A stretch of DNA of 16,747 nt, taken from positions 1 to 16,747 of the forward strand of contig CANPDS010000018.1 of the NCBI GenBank assembly GCA_947573015.1, read 5' to 3'. A program made the position numbers and the translations under genes. Below, piece by piece: positions 7,409-14,588 of this stretch. Numbering within the stretch: the stretch's first letter is position 1; every line of letters begins with the position of its first letter. The notes beneath the pieces were generated by a model. The model made no database searches. It worked only from the letters and a program-made list of their open reading frames with translations, and was not told the origin of the DNA. The stretch is from an uncultured Muribaculum sp. GTDB lineage: Bacteria > Bacteroidota > Bacteroidia > Bacteroidales > Muribaculaceae.

Positions 7409-10400
7409 TTAGCGGTTGCCGAGGAAACCTTTTACCGGGGTAAGTGTATAGTCGAAGGTGTAGTCAGCCGGGTGAACGATGTATTCGCCACGAGGCCATG
7501 CGCCCCATGAGTCCACACATCCAAGGCCCATCTGCACGAGGTCAACACAGAGCTGTGTCACATTATCCTCGTTGAGTTCGCCCCAGTGGGCATTTGGCTT
7601 CTTCTTTCCACCGTCGAGAGTGGCGATGGTATAATGAAGGGCCGATGCCGAGAATGGTTTGGCTGCGGTGATCTTAAGGCCGTTGCCTGCCGAGTTGGTT
7701 ACCACGTACCAGCGGAGGTCGCTGCGTGTGCCGGTCTCCTGCGGACGGATATAGTGGTAGGGCATGTCGGTAACGGTAGTGTTGTAGATACCGAGGTCGG
7801 CCGAAGTGTGGCGGTCGATGTAGTTCTCCTCTGGGCCGCGGCCGTAGTACTCTACATTCTCAAACGAACGGGGCATATCCATCACCATGCCGTAGCGGAA
7901 CATGTCGGAAACTTTCGCATCCTTGGCATCCGGGAGCATCTTCATAGCCTGGCGCACGTTAAGTTCGCCCTTGCCATTGAGTGTATAGGTGATGGTCATT
8001 GTCGCATGCACGGTAGGCATATCGTAGTTGGCAGTTACAATCTGTCGGCCTGCTTTCTCCTCGTGAGTAAGTGAGGTGAGCTTCATTTCGGGGTTGAGCC
8101 ATGCGCGGAACTTCTTCTGCATCTGTGCTCCGAAGTCATTGTCGGTCGGGGCGCGCCAGAAGTTCGGACGGATTGCGGTGCCATTGTCGAGCATCTGGGT
8201 ACCGTCTACAACATATCGGTTGATGAAACCTGTGGCTTTGTCGAAATTAAGGTCGAGCGAGGTGCTGGTGATGCTGAGTCCGTTGGCGCTGTCGGTCACT
8301 GTCATTGCCGGTGCGTTGAGCGCGCAGCGCGGACATACCTTGCAGTTGGTGCCGTCGTAGGGACGCAGTACTATCTGCTCTTCAGCCACAACATGGTTGG
8401 CAGCAACGAGATCGCGCTCCTCCTTGGTGAGATATGTAAGGTTGAGCAGCCATTCGCCCTTGTCGGTGATGTCGCCGTAAGGTATATCAAGCTGTGCGGT
8501 GGCCTGCGGAGCTATGTCGAGACGGTCGATGCTGCCGCTGCGCACGGGTGTGCCATTATGGAGCAGCGTCCATGTCATACGCTCGTTGTCGAGTGGGCGG
8601 AAGAAGTTTTCGTTGTATACGCTTACCTTATGAGGGGCGGCAAGGGTAGTGAGTATAGGTTGCTGCACGCGCTTTATCTCCCAGGCATGGGGATTGGGCA
8701 CACGGTCGGGCGATACCACGCCATTGTCGCAGAAATTCTGATGGGAGGGATCGTAGTTGTTCCAGTCACCTCCATAGGCGAATATCTCCTTGCCGTCTTT
8801 GGTGGTCCAGCGGATCGACTGGTCAACGAAGTCCCAGATATAGCCACCCTGAAGTTTGGGATACTTGCGGAAGAGATCCCAGTATTCCTTGAAACCACCC
8901 TCGGAGTTACCCATGGCATGAGCATACTCACACTGTATCATCGGGCGCATGTCGTTCTGGTCCTTTGCAAAATTTTCAGCTCCCTTGTATCCGCTGTACA
9001 TCGGGCAGTAGATGTCGCTCTTACCCTTTAGTTCGGCGCGTTCGTACTGCACCGGACGGCTCGGATCCTTCTCCTTTACATATTCATATGCTGCCTCGAA
9101 GTTGGGGCCGTATCCGGTCTCGTTGCCGAGCGACCACACTATGATGCTCGGATGGTTGAAGTTGCGGTTGATATGGCGGTCGTTGCGCTCGATTATGGCT
9201 TTGGCGAAGGTAGGATTCTTGCCGAGGGTATTTTCACCATATCCCATGCCATGACCTTCGACGTTGGCTTCGGCGGTAACGTACAGACCATATTTGTCGC
9301 AGAGATCATACCAACGGGGATCGTCTGGATAGTGGCATGTGCGCACGGCGTTCATGTTTAGCTCTTTCATCAGCTTGATATCCTGGATCATGCGCTCCAC
9401 GCTTACAACGTAGCCATGGTCGGGGTCAAGCTCGTGGCGGTTGGCGCCTTTGATCAGCACAGGCTGTCCGTTGACGAGCAGCTGTCCGTTCTTGATCTCT
9501 ACGCTGCGGAAGCCGACTGTGACAGGGATCACCTCGGTCTCCTTACCTTTGGTGAATGTGGCACGCAGAGTGTATAGGTTGGGAGTTTCCGCGGTCCATT
9601 TCAGTGGATTTGCTATGTCGAAAGTCTTGGTCACATTTCCTTTGGCATTCTTCACTACATCGGTGGCTACAGTCTTGCCGTCGGCATCGAGCAGTTCGAG
9701 GGTCAGATCGCCCGAACCTTTCACCTTTGTCGATACGGTGAGTTTGCCGTCAGTATAGTTGTTGGTGAGGTCGCCCTGTACGCGGATATCCTCCACGCGG
9801 TTTTTGTTGCGGGCATACAGATAGTTCTCGCGGGCCAGACCGGAGAAGCGGAAGAAGTCCTGATCCTCCAGATATGTGCCGTCGCACCAACGGTCCATCT
9901 GCACAGCTATATCATTCTCCTGGCCGGGTATGATGTAGCGGGTGATATCAAATTCATTCTCCAGTTTGGAGTCTTCGCCATAGCCTACATAACGTCCATT
10001 TACCCATACGCTGATGTTGGATGTGGCAGAGCCGAAATGTGCTATCACGTCTTTACCTTTCCAGTTAGCGGGAACGTTGATGGTGCGGCGGTATGAGCCT
10101 ACGTGGTTGTTTTTATCCGGCACGATCGGTGGTTTGCTCTCGAAGTTGCCCATCCAGGGGTATCCATAATTGAGATAGAGTGGATCGCCATAGCCGAGAA
10201 GCTCCCAGTTGCCGGGGACATCGATGAGGTCCCAACCACTTACATCGTAGTTTTTCTTCCAGAAATCCAACGGACGCTCATTGCGGTCGGCAACCCATTT
10301 GAAGCGCCATTTTCCGTCGAGTGAGACAAAGTTGGACGATGCTTCCTTGGCTCCGTCTGATTTTTTCTGTGATTCATAAGCGAAATAGGAAGTGTGCATG

Positions 10401-10513
10401 GGTGCGCGGTTCACGGAGTTTACCTCCGGATCGGCCCACGGCTCCGTGGTAGCTGCCAGAAGAGGTAATCCTCCTATGAGCAGCGCGCTCATCATGGCAA
10501 ATGTTTTTTTCAT
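7409..10513 (-). CDS. Secreted GH2 beta-galactosidase-like glycoside hydrolase
   Basis: This 1034-residue enzyme belongs to glycoside hydrolase family 2, with the full LacZ-type layout, and would remove non-reducing beta-linked galactose (or a related sugar) from oligosaccharides. A signal peptide (about residues 1-21, with no Cys lipobox) points to the periplasm. The N-terminal sugar-binding jelly roll begins with WADPEVNSVNRAPMH; an Ig-like domain follows. The TIM barrel includes GH2 signature 1 (NMNAVRTCHYPDDPRWYDLCD region, about 386-408) and signature 2 (NFNHPSIIVWSLGNE, 451-465). The acid/base is E465 and the nucleophile is E529 in the CEYAHAMGNSEGG stretch. A Bgal small-chain type beta-sandwich domain forms the C-terminal third (MFRYGMVMDMP, ENVEYYGRGPEENYIDRH). 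All catalytic residues are present. The gene is alone on its strand: the operon upstream ends at a terminator about 1.1 kb away. Exact specificity within GH2 is not proven by sequence. Confidence 0.94.
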   Translation of the reverse strand: MKKTFAMMSALLIGGLPLLAATTEPWADPEVNSVNRAPMHTSYFAYESQKKSDGAKEASSNFVSLDGKWRFKWVADRNERPLDFWKKNYDVSGWDLIDVPGNWELLGYGDPLYLNYGYPWMGNFESKPPIVPDKNNHVGSYRRTINVPANWKGKDVIAHFGSATSNISVWVNGRYVGYGEDSKLENEFDITRYIIPGQENDIAVQMDRWCDGTYLEDQDFFRFSGLARENYLYARNKNRVEDIRVQGDLTNNYTDGKLTVSTKVKGSGDLTLELLDADGKTVATDVVKNAKGNVTKTFDIANPLKWTAETPNLYTLRATFTKGKETEVIPVTVGFRSVEIKNGQLLVNGQPVLIKGANRHELDPDHGYVVSVERMIQDIKLMKELNMNAVRTCHYPDDPRWYDLCDKYGLYVTAEANVEGHGMGYGENTLGKNPTFAKAIIERNDRHINRNFNHPSIIVWSLGNETGYGPNFEAAYEYVKEKDPSRPVQYERAELKGKSDIYCPMYSGYKGAENFAKDQNDMRPMIQCEYAHAMGNSEGGFKEYWDLFRKYPKLQGGYIWDFVDQSIRWTTKDGKEIFAYGGDWNNYDPSHQNFCDNGVVSPDRVPNPHAWEIKRVQQPILTTLAAPHKVSVYNENFFRPLDNERMTWTLLHNGTPVRSGSIDRLDIAPQATAQLDIPYGDITDKGEWLLNLTYLTKEERDLVAANHVVAEEQIVLRPYDGTNCKVCPRCALNAPAMTVTDSANGLSITSTSLDLNFDKATGFINRYVVDGTQMLDNGTAIRPNFWRAPTDNDFGAQMQKKFRAWLNPEMKLTSLTHEEKAGRQIVTANYDMPTVHATMTITYTLNGKGELNVRQAMKMLPDAKDAKVSDMFRYGMVMDMPRSFENVEYYGRGPEENYIDRHTSADLGIYNTTVTDMPYHYIRPQETGTRSDLRWYVVTNSAGNGLKITAAKPFSASALHYTIATLDGGKKKPNAHWGELNEDNVTQLCVDLVQMGLGCVDSWGAWPRGEYIVHPADYTFDYTLTPVKGFLGNR

Positions 10514-10615
10514 GATTGGTTTTTTGGGGTTTAATAAATATTTCTCTACAATAATGATATTTGACGATATGGAACCTACTATTGGAGAGTGTGTAATATG
10601 ATTGTTTTAGGATTG

Positions 10616-10623
10616 CAAAAATA
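10616..10623 (-). promoter_or_regulatory. -7 box for the GH2 gene
   Basis: On the minus strand, 10616-10623 reads TATTTTTG, a match to TAnnTTTG. Transcription would start near 10609 and give a leader of about 95 nt. No convincing -33 TTTG is visible 19-21 bp upstream, so an activator may be needed. Confidence 0.4.
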
Positions 10624-10920
10624 AGAATTTTGTGTGAGATACTTCTATTGGATTGAGAGGTATTCATTAAATTTAACGTATGATTGCCTGTGGCGGATTT
10701 CATTTGAAGATACACTAAGGTCATGTATATTTTTTGACGGGCGACAAATCATAATAGATGCATAATATCTTATTAAACATTCTATTATTTTCACCGGATC
10801 GTTGTCTGAATTGCGCTACTACATGCTGAAATACTGTGTATTATATTCTCTGGATAATTTTACAGAGCCGATTGCAATAGTTAAATAATGTGAATAAAAT
10901 GCATTTTTGTGATGAAAAAC

Positions 10921-10951
10921 TATGTTGTATAACATAAAACCACTACCTTTG
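10921..10951 (+). promoter_or_regulatory. Promoter of the short plus-strand RNA, with overlapping inverted repeat
   Basis: TACCTTTG at 10944-10951 is an exact -7 box. TATG at 10921-10924, 19 bp upstream, matches the -33 TTTG at three of four bases. The -33 side overlaps a 6-bp inverted repeat, TATGTT-GTAT-AACATA (10921-10936), in a position where a bound regulator would block or help polymerase. Confidence 0.6.
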
Positions 10952-10955
10952 CAAC

Positions 10956-11023
10956 GTGTTTTTCATGGTATTAGATTTAAGGTTAAGAAGATTATTCGTC
11001 GTGACGACGAGTAATTTTTTTTT
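10956..11023 (+). ncRNA. Candidate small RNA of about 70 nt
   Basis: A promoter with an exact -7 box and a strong intrinsic terminator bracket only about 70 nt, and no start codon with a sensible reading frame lies between them. The transcript would consist of an AU-rich 5' part (GTTTTTCATGGTATTAG and onward) and the terminator hairpin. The 5' part resembles, from memory and unverified, a sequence that recurs between genes in Bacteroides. It might belong to a family of paralogous small RNAs such as those described in B. thetaiotaomicron. An alternative is the 5' leader of a gene since lost. The start site is estimated from the promoter spacing. Confidence 0.5.
10991..11023 (+). terminator. 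Strong intrinsic terminator of the short RNA
   Basis: ATTA-T-TCGTCG (10991-11001) pairs with CGACGA-G-TAAT (11005-11015) around a TGA loop, giving 11 pairs including one U-G wobble. A run of nine T follows at 11015-11023. This is a textbook rho-independent terminator on the plus strand only. Confidence 0.85.
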
Positions 11024-11103
11024 GTACCTGTTCCATCTCGCCTATTGCTCGGTGCATTCGGTAGGAGTGACTGGAGATCTCGGAATATTACTGGATAGCA
11101 TGT

Positions 11104-11143
11104 CCTAAAAAAAGCGAAAGTGCGCATCTTCACAGATGCACAC
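11104..11143 (-). terminator. Intrinsic terminator of the minus-strand RNA
   Basis: On the minus strand, GTGTGCATCT and AGATGCGCAC (11120-11143) pair around GTGA with one A-C mismatch. They are followed by TTTCGCTTTTTTT (11107-11119). It ends a transcript coming from the right, well beyond the terminator of the right operon. Confidence 0.65.
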
Positions 11144-11322
11144 TCCCTCATAACCAAAATTCAAGTATATATTCTCTGTAGTCTAACAAAATGTTGCCAA
11201 CTGTCAACAATTCAGTAGGGTGATTCAGAACTGCAGTCGCCAGGCAGATATGTGAATGAAGAGTGGAATCTTATGTTTATGCGACTGTGTTATCCAAGTC
11301 CCTGCGGTCACTTTCAACAAGC
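11104..11322 (-). ncRNA. Candidate structured non-coding RNA of about 215 nt
   Basis: The segment is bracketed on the minus strand by a -7 box (11328-11335) and a terminator (11104-11143). It has no credible reading frame. It contains internal inverted repeats: CAGTCGC (11234-11240) with GCGACTG (11281-11287), and TGTTG (11192-11196) with CAACA (11205-11209). GAAAGTG near the 5' end can pair with CACTTTC in the terminator region, which would compete with the terminator. The size would suit 6S-like or other structured RNA, but I do not recognise a family. It could also be an attenuated long leader for GH2, which lies about 590 bp further on. Confidence 0.4.
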
Positions 11323-11327
11323 TGATG

Positions 11328-11360
11328 CAAAGTTACGGCTATTCCTTATGTTGAAACGAA
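11328..11360 (-). promoter_or_regulatory. Promoter of the minus-strand candidate RNA
   Basis: On the minus strand, TAACTTTG (11328-11335) is an exact -7 box. TTCG (11357-11360) lies 21 bp upstream and matches the -33 TTTG at three of four bases. Transcription would begin near 11321. Confidence 0.5.
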
Positions 11361-11618
11361 TTCAATGTCAAAATAAACCTAAAAACGCCTTTTGCCGCGA
11401 ACTTTTCCGGCAAATTATTGTTGTTGACCGGATTACACCTATATTTAGCTGAAAATGCCGCTTTTTTGCTCTGTTTTCATTTGGATTTATTTGGTTAATT
11501 GCCTGATTTTAATACTATTTAACCTCTACTACCGTATCTGTACGGATATAAGAGTGTGTCAAAATGCTTGATTTTTTCATGTGGGGGCACACCTTGGTGC
11601 ATCCGCCCCATGCATAAC

Positions 11619-11651
11619 AAAAAGGGTTGCGCCGGACAATAGCGCAACCCT
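11619..11651 (-). terminator. Intrinsic terminator of the right operon
   Basis: AGGGTTGCGC (11623-11632) and GCGCAACCCT (11642-11651) form a perfect 10-bp stem with a 9-nt loop. On the minus strand the stem runs into TTTTT (11619-11623). It lies 25 bp after the stop of the DUF4832-like gene. Confidence 0.88.
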
Positions 11652-11676
11652 CATTAACTATACAATATGCAATCAA

Positions 11677-13269
11677 TTAGTCTACTCTTACGTTGGCCAG
11701 TTTGATCCAGCCCGAAGGAGTTGCCGTGCGCGATACAGCCAGCTTTATGCCGGGCTTATTGTCCTTCTTGGTGTTGACAATAGCCACACCCCATGTGTAG
11801 TCGCCTGCCGAAACAGAGGGTGACACATTGAAGCGGTAGCTGTAAGGATTGCCTTCCTGCCACTGCGAAGGCTCGCAGTCATTATCGACAAACACCTGCA
11901 CTGGCTCGCCGTTGCCATCCAGCAGAGCGAAAGCCACCTTATACTTGTAGTTCCACTGCTGGAGATTGTTGGGGAAGTAGCCCCAGCCCACATTGCGCCA
12001 GCGATGGCCGATGGTAGCGCTCTGGCCACCATGTATCGTGGTCGGTAGAGACACCTTGTCGGGGTACAGACGGTAGCCACCTTCGGCGCTGAAGCGCTTC
12101 ACGAGGTTGAAGCAGGTCTTGAACCACGATTCTGTCTCGCCACCAACGCGGAAGTCCATCATGTTGACACGGGCCTCCTTAGAGCAGTCAAACTCACCCT
12201 GGCGCACATCCTCTGGATGGCCCTGACGGTAGCCGAGATCGTCAGTCCAGTAGCTGTGGCTGCTGACTATCCATCCACCCTCCATCAGGATAGGCACCTT
12301 GTAGTTCCAGGTACGGGCAAAAGCCTTTTCCCAGGCATTGTAGCCCCATGAATTGTTGTTCATGCCGATAGCGTCGGAGCGCAGACAGTATCCGTTGCGG
12401 AGGGCGATGCCGAGTATGGCCTCGGTGTCAGGTTGCGCACCACTTCCTTCGCTCACGGGATGACCGAGCTGACGGTGGTAGTTGATCACAAGAGGCACTT
12501 CAGTGAAGTTGTCGGCATAGAGCCGTGTGATCCACTCCATAGTGTTGGCCTTGTATTCTGTGGTCTTGTCGGTGATGGCGTTGTTCTGCTCATAGCAGAC
12601 ATTGTGACCCTCGCCCCATTTGCCAAGACCGTAAGCGTCGATAAACGCGGTGGTCTCTGCGTTGTTGAAGCGCTGTGCGAAGGCACGGACAAACTTTTCA
12701 TAGTACTGACGCCAGATCGGGTCCATGGCAAGTGGTGTCTTGCGGTCGGGATACTTGTCATTTTCCAGCCAGTATTCAGCACCTGCGTCAAACACAAACT
12801 GCGGAGTGTTTTCCCTTTGGTCGCGTCCATCCACCACCACGCGGAAGGCGATAGGCAATCCAAGTTCCTCGGCGCGGGCCACAAGCTTGTAGATAGGGTC
12901 GGTAGGGATCTCCCATGCGTAGACGCCGTCAGATGGATTGAGCGACTTCCAGCCAGTGCGGATATAGCATGCCGATGCGTAGTCGCGCACATACACATCT
13001 TTACCAATCTCCGAAAGATAGAATTTTGTGTCGAAATAGGAGGGGTCGGCCGAACCTGAAACATACATCACCCAGCCGTTCATCGGGTTGCGGTATACGT
13101 CGGTGGTATTGACCGAGAGCTCCATTTCGGTGTTGCCAGAGATGGCGCCATCGGCGCCACCCTGGTTTCCACCTTGATCATCTTTGCTATCGCTGCATGA
13201 GCAGAGCACGAGTGCCGATGCCGCGAGAAGATTCAATATGGATTTATTGATAATCATTGTGCAAATCAT
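11677..13269 (-). CDS. DUF4832-like lipoprotein, putative surface glycoside hydrolase
   Basis: This 530-residue lipoprotein has the look of a TIM-barrel glycoside hydrolase followed by a beta-sandwich, as in DUF4832 proteins. The signal peptide ends at LCSC, with lipidated Cys25. It is followed by SDSKDD, an acidic start of the kind that sends lipoproteins to the outside face of the outer membrane in Bacteroidetes. A Gly-rich linker follows (about 32-45). The barrel starts at about 58 (YRNPMNGW). Two motifs could hold the catalytic acids: GKWGEG (E220) and PILMEGG (E330), about 110 residues apart as in retaining clan-A enzymes. The C-terminal sandwich covers about 400-525 (HRWRNVGWGYF). The start codon overlaps the stop of the SusE-like gene (ATGA), so translation is probably coupled. 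A second Met at residue 5 would also keep the signal peptide. Enzyme activity is inferred from fold-like motifs and context only; it could instead be a binding protein. Confidence 0.8.
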   Translation of the reverse strand: MICTMIINKSILNLLAASALVLCSCSDSKDDQGGNQGGADGAISGNTEMELSVNTTDVYRNPMNGWVMYVSGSADPSYFDTKFYLSEIGKDVYVRDYASACYIRTGWKSLNPSDGVYAWEIPTDPIYKLVARAEELGLPIAFRVVVDGRDQRENTPQFVFDAGAEYWLENDKYPDRKTPLAMDPIWRQYYEKFVRAFAQRFNNAETTAFIDAYGLGKWGEGHNVCYEQNNAITDKTTEYKANTMEWITRLYADNFTEVPLVINYHRQLGHPVSEGSGAQPDTEAILGIALRNGYCLRSDAIGMNNNSWGYNAWEKAFARTWNYKVPILMEGGWIVSSHSYWTDDLGYRQGHPEDVRQGEFDCSKEARVNMMDFRVGGETESWFKTCFNLVKRFSAEGGYRLYPDKVSLPTTIHGGQSATIGHRWRNVGWGYFPNNLQQWNYKYKVAFALLDGNGEPVQVFVDNDCEPSQWQEGNPYSYRFNVSPSVSAGDYTWGVAIVNTKKDNKPGIKLAVSRTATPSGWIKLANVRVD

Positions 13270-14549
13270 TTTTTAGTTGCGAGGAAAGTATTGTTTCTGA
13301 GGTCGAACACGATGAAGTTGCTGCCTGAGGGTACTATCATATAAGAGTTGCGGGTCTCACTGTCGGCACCTCCGTGGAGATAGAATACTTTGTTGAGTTC
13401 GGCCGAGAGGTTCTGTTTTGTACCTGCGTCTGTAAGCTGACAGGTGAAGCAGTATGAGTTGTTCTGGTTGTAGGTGCCTTCAATCTCTGGGAAGGCCTTG
13501 GCCACACAGAATTTCATGTCTCCACCCAGAGTCTTCAACTCATTATTCTCACCATCGAATACGAATACCTGTGGGTCGGCGAGCGACTGCACGAGGTTGA
13601 GGGTCTTCACGCCCCAGCCTGTACCGCCTCCGTAGGCATACAGGTCGTTAACAGTGACGGTAACCTGAGGATACTGATCGCTACCGTTCAGACGGAATGT
13701 CACTTCGAGCGGTTTCAGGTCGGTAGCCTCGGAGTAGATGGTGGCGGTGCGGTCAACCATGTTGATCACGATGCGGTATTCTCCGGCTGTCGGCACTGTC
13801 CAGCTGCCTTCTGTCTCCGCCATCTTAACGCTCATAGCTTGACCATCGGCGATTGTGGTGGAGTTGTCATCATTCTGGAGGTAGTAGGTCATGCCGTCAT
13901 ACTTCACGGGTATCTGCAGTTCGCCGGGAGTGAGTGTGCCCTTCCATGCATATACGTTGGTGTTCTCAAGAGTCGGGTTGATCTCTGTCTCGGCTGCTAT
14001 GGCAGTACCCTTCAGCGACATTTCGTCGCAGTCAAACACGATTACCTGTATCGGCTTAACCTCGGCGCTGACCTTGCGCACCTCGGGTGCCTCGAATTCA
14101 GGTCCGCCGCTGAATGTGGCGAGCACGCGGAACTCCAGGGTGAAGTTCTTGTTGACAGGCAGTGCCCAGCGGTCGCTGTACCAGTTGTTGAGCTGTTCGT
14201 GGGTGAAAGTGGCGCTGTAGGTGCCTGTCGCATCGTCGTACTGATAGTCGAATCCTACGCCTGAGGTGATCACGGTCTTGGAGCCGAAACTGTTGCCGAG
14301 CACATCGAGCTCGGCCTTATAGGTCGACATATAGTCGTCCGACATCGGGCGGGCACCGGTCCATGTAAATGTGAGGGCTGGAGAGGTAAGGTGGTTCTCG
14401 TCGATTTCAACCAGGGGGTTGTCGCACGTGAGGGTCATTGTCTCTACCACAGGTGCTATGTCGGTATCGTAGGGATCGTAGGTACACGATGCCACAGAGA
14501 GCGCGGCTACCCCTACGATGGCTGCTTTGATATAATATATTGGTTTCAT
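13266..14549 (-). CDS. SusE/SusF-like surface glycan-binding lipoprotein
   Basis: This 427-residue protein occupies the SusE position after susD and probably helps hold the glycan at the cell surface. The signal peptide ends at VASC, with lipidated Cys22, then TYDPYDTD. An N-terminal Ig-like SusE domain lies at about 35-165. A starch-binding-type module of the SusE/SusF kind lies at about 174-272, shown by the NVYAWKGTLTPGE segment and AGEYRIVINMVDRTATI. A second, more diverged module spans about 284-425 with GGGTGWG and NNTFLA. Such modules bind sugars through exposed aromatic residues, but which ones act here cannot be told. It lies 39 bp after the susD stop and overlaps the next gene by 4 bp. 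SusE-type proteins diverge quickly, so the ligand is unknown. Confidence 0.85.
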   Translation of the reverse strand: MKPIYYIKAAIVGVAALSVASCTYDPYDTDIAPVVETMTLTCDNPLVEIDENHLTSPALTFTWTGARPMSDDYMSTYKAELDVLGNSFGSKTVITSGVGFDYQYDDATGTYSATFTHEQLNNWYSDRWALPVNKNFTLEFRVLATFSGGPEFEAPEVRKVSAEVKPIQVIVFDCDEMSLKGTAIAAETEINPTLENTNVYAWKGTLTPGELQIPVKYDGMTYYLQNDDNSTTIADGQAMSVKMAETEGSWTVPTAGEYRIVINMVDRTATIYSEATDLKPLEVTFRLNGSDQYPQVTVTVNDLYAYGGGTGWGVKTLNLVQSLADPQVFVFDGENNELKTLGGDMKFCVAKAFPEIEGTYNQNNSYCFTCQLTDAGTKQNLSAELNKVFYLHGGADSETRNSYMIVPSGSNFIVFDLRNNTFLATKK

Positions 14550-14588
14550 ATTTTATCCGTTGGATTGATTGGTTTTACCGTAAGGGAA

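Larger units (their letters stand above)
10514..11676. other. 1.16-kb intergenic region without a credible protein gene
   Basis: Both strands were read for coding potential; only short frames of 60-116 codons occur, with no recognisable domains. The region holds the GH2 leader and -7 box (10616-10623), an AT-rich stretch (10624-10920) with a 12-bp palindrome AAAATGCATTTT (10896-10907), a short plus-strand transcription unit (10921-11023), and a longer minus-strand one (11104-11360). It also holds small hairpins (TTTGCCG/CGGCAAA at 11391-11414, CCGTA/TACGG at 11532-11545) and the terminator of the right operon (11619-11651). No tRNA, rRNA or CRISPR repeat was seen. Confidence 0.6.

Noticed and set aside
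8393..9031. A 212-codon open frame on the plus strand, with others nearby (7586-8074, 9441-9758)
   Set aside because: These lie wholly opposite the GH2 gene, which has full domain and catalytic motif support; the translated products show no recognisable domain.
10374..10724. A 116-codon minus-strand frame overlapping the GH2 start
   Set aside because: It is out of frame with GH2, covers its signal peptide region, and its composition looks like translated AT-rich leader.
11104..11322. Assignment of the minus-strand RNA to 6S, tmRNA, RNase P RNA or SRP RNA
   Set aside because: No long paired closing helix with a central bubble, no tag reading frame and no known conserved core could be recognised by eye, so the family was left open.
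10963..11452. Short open frames on both strands in the central gap (10963-11157 minus, 11252-11452 plus)
   Set aside because: They run across terminators and promoter elements, lack any domain, and have no coding character.
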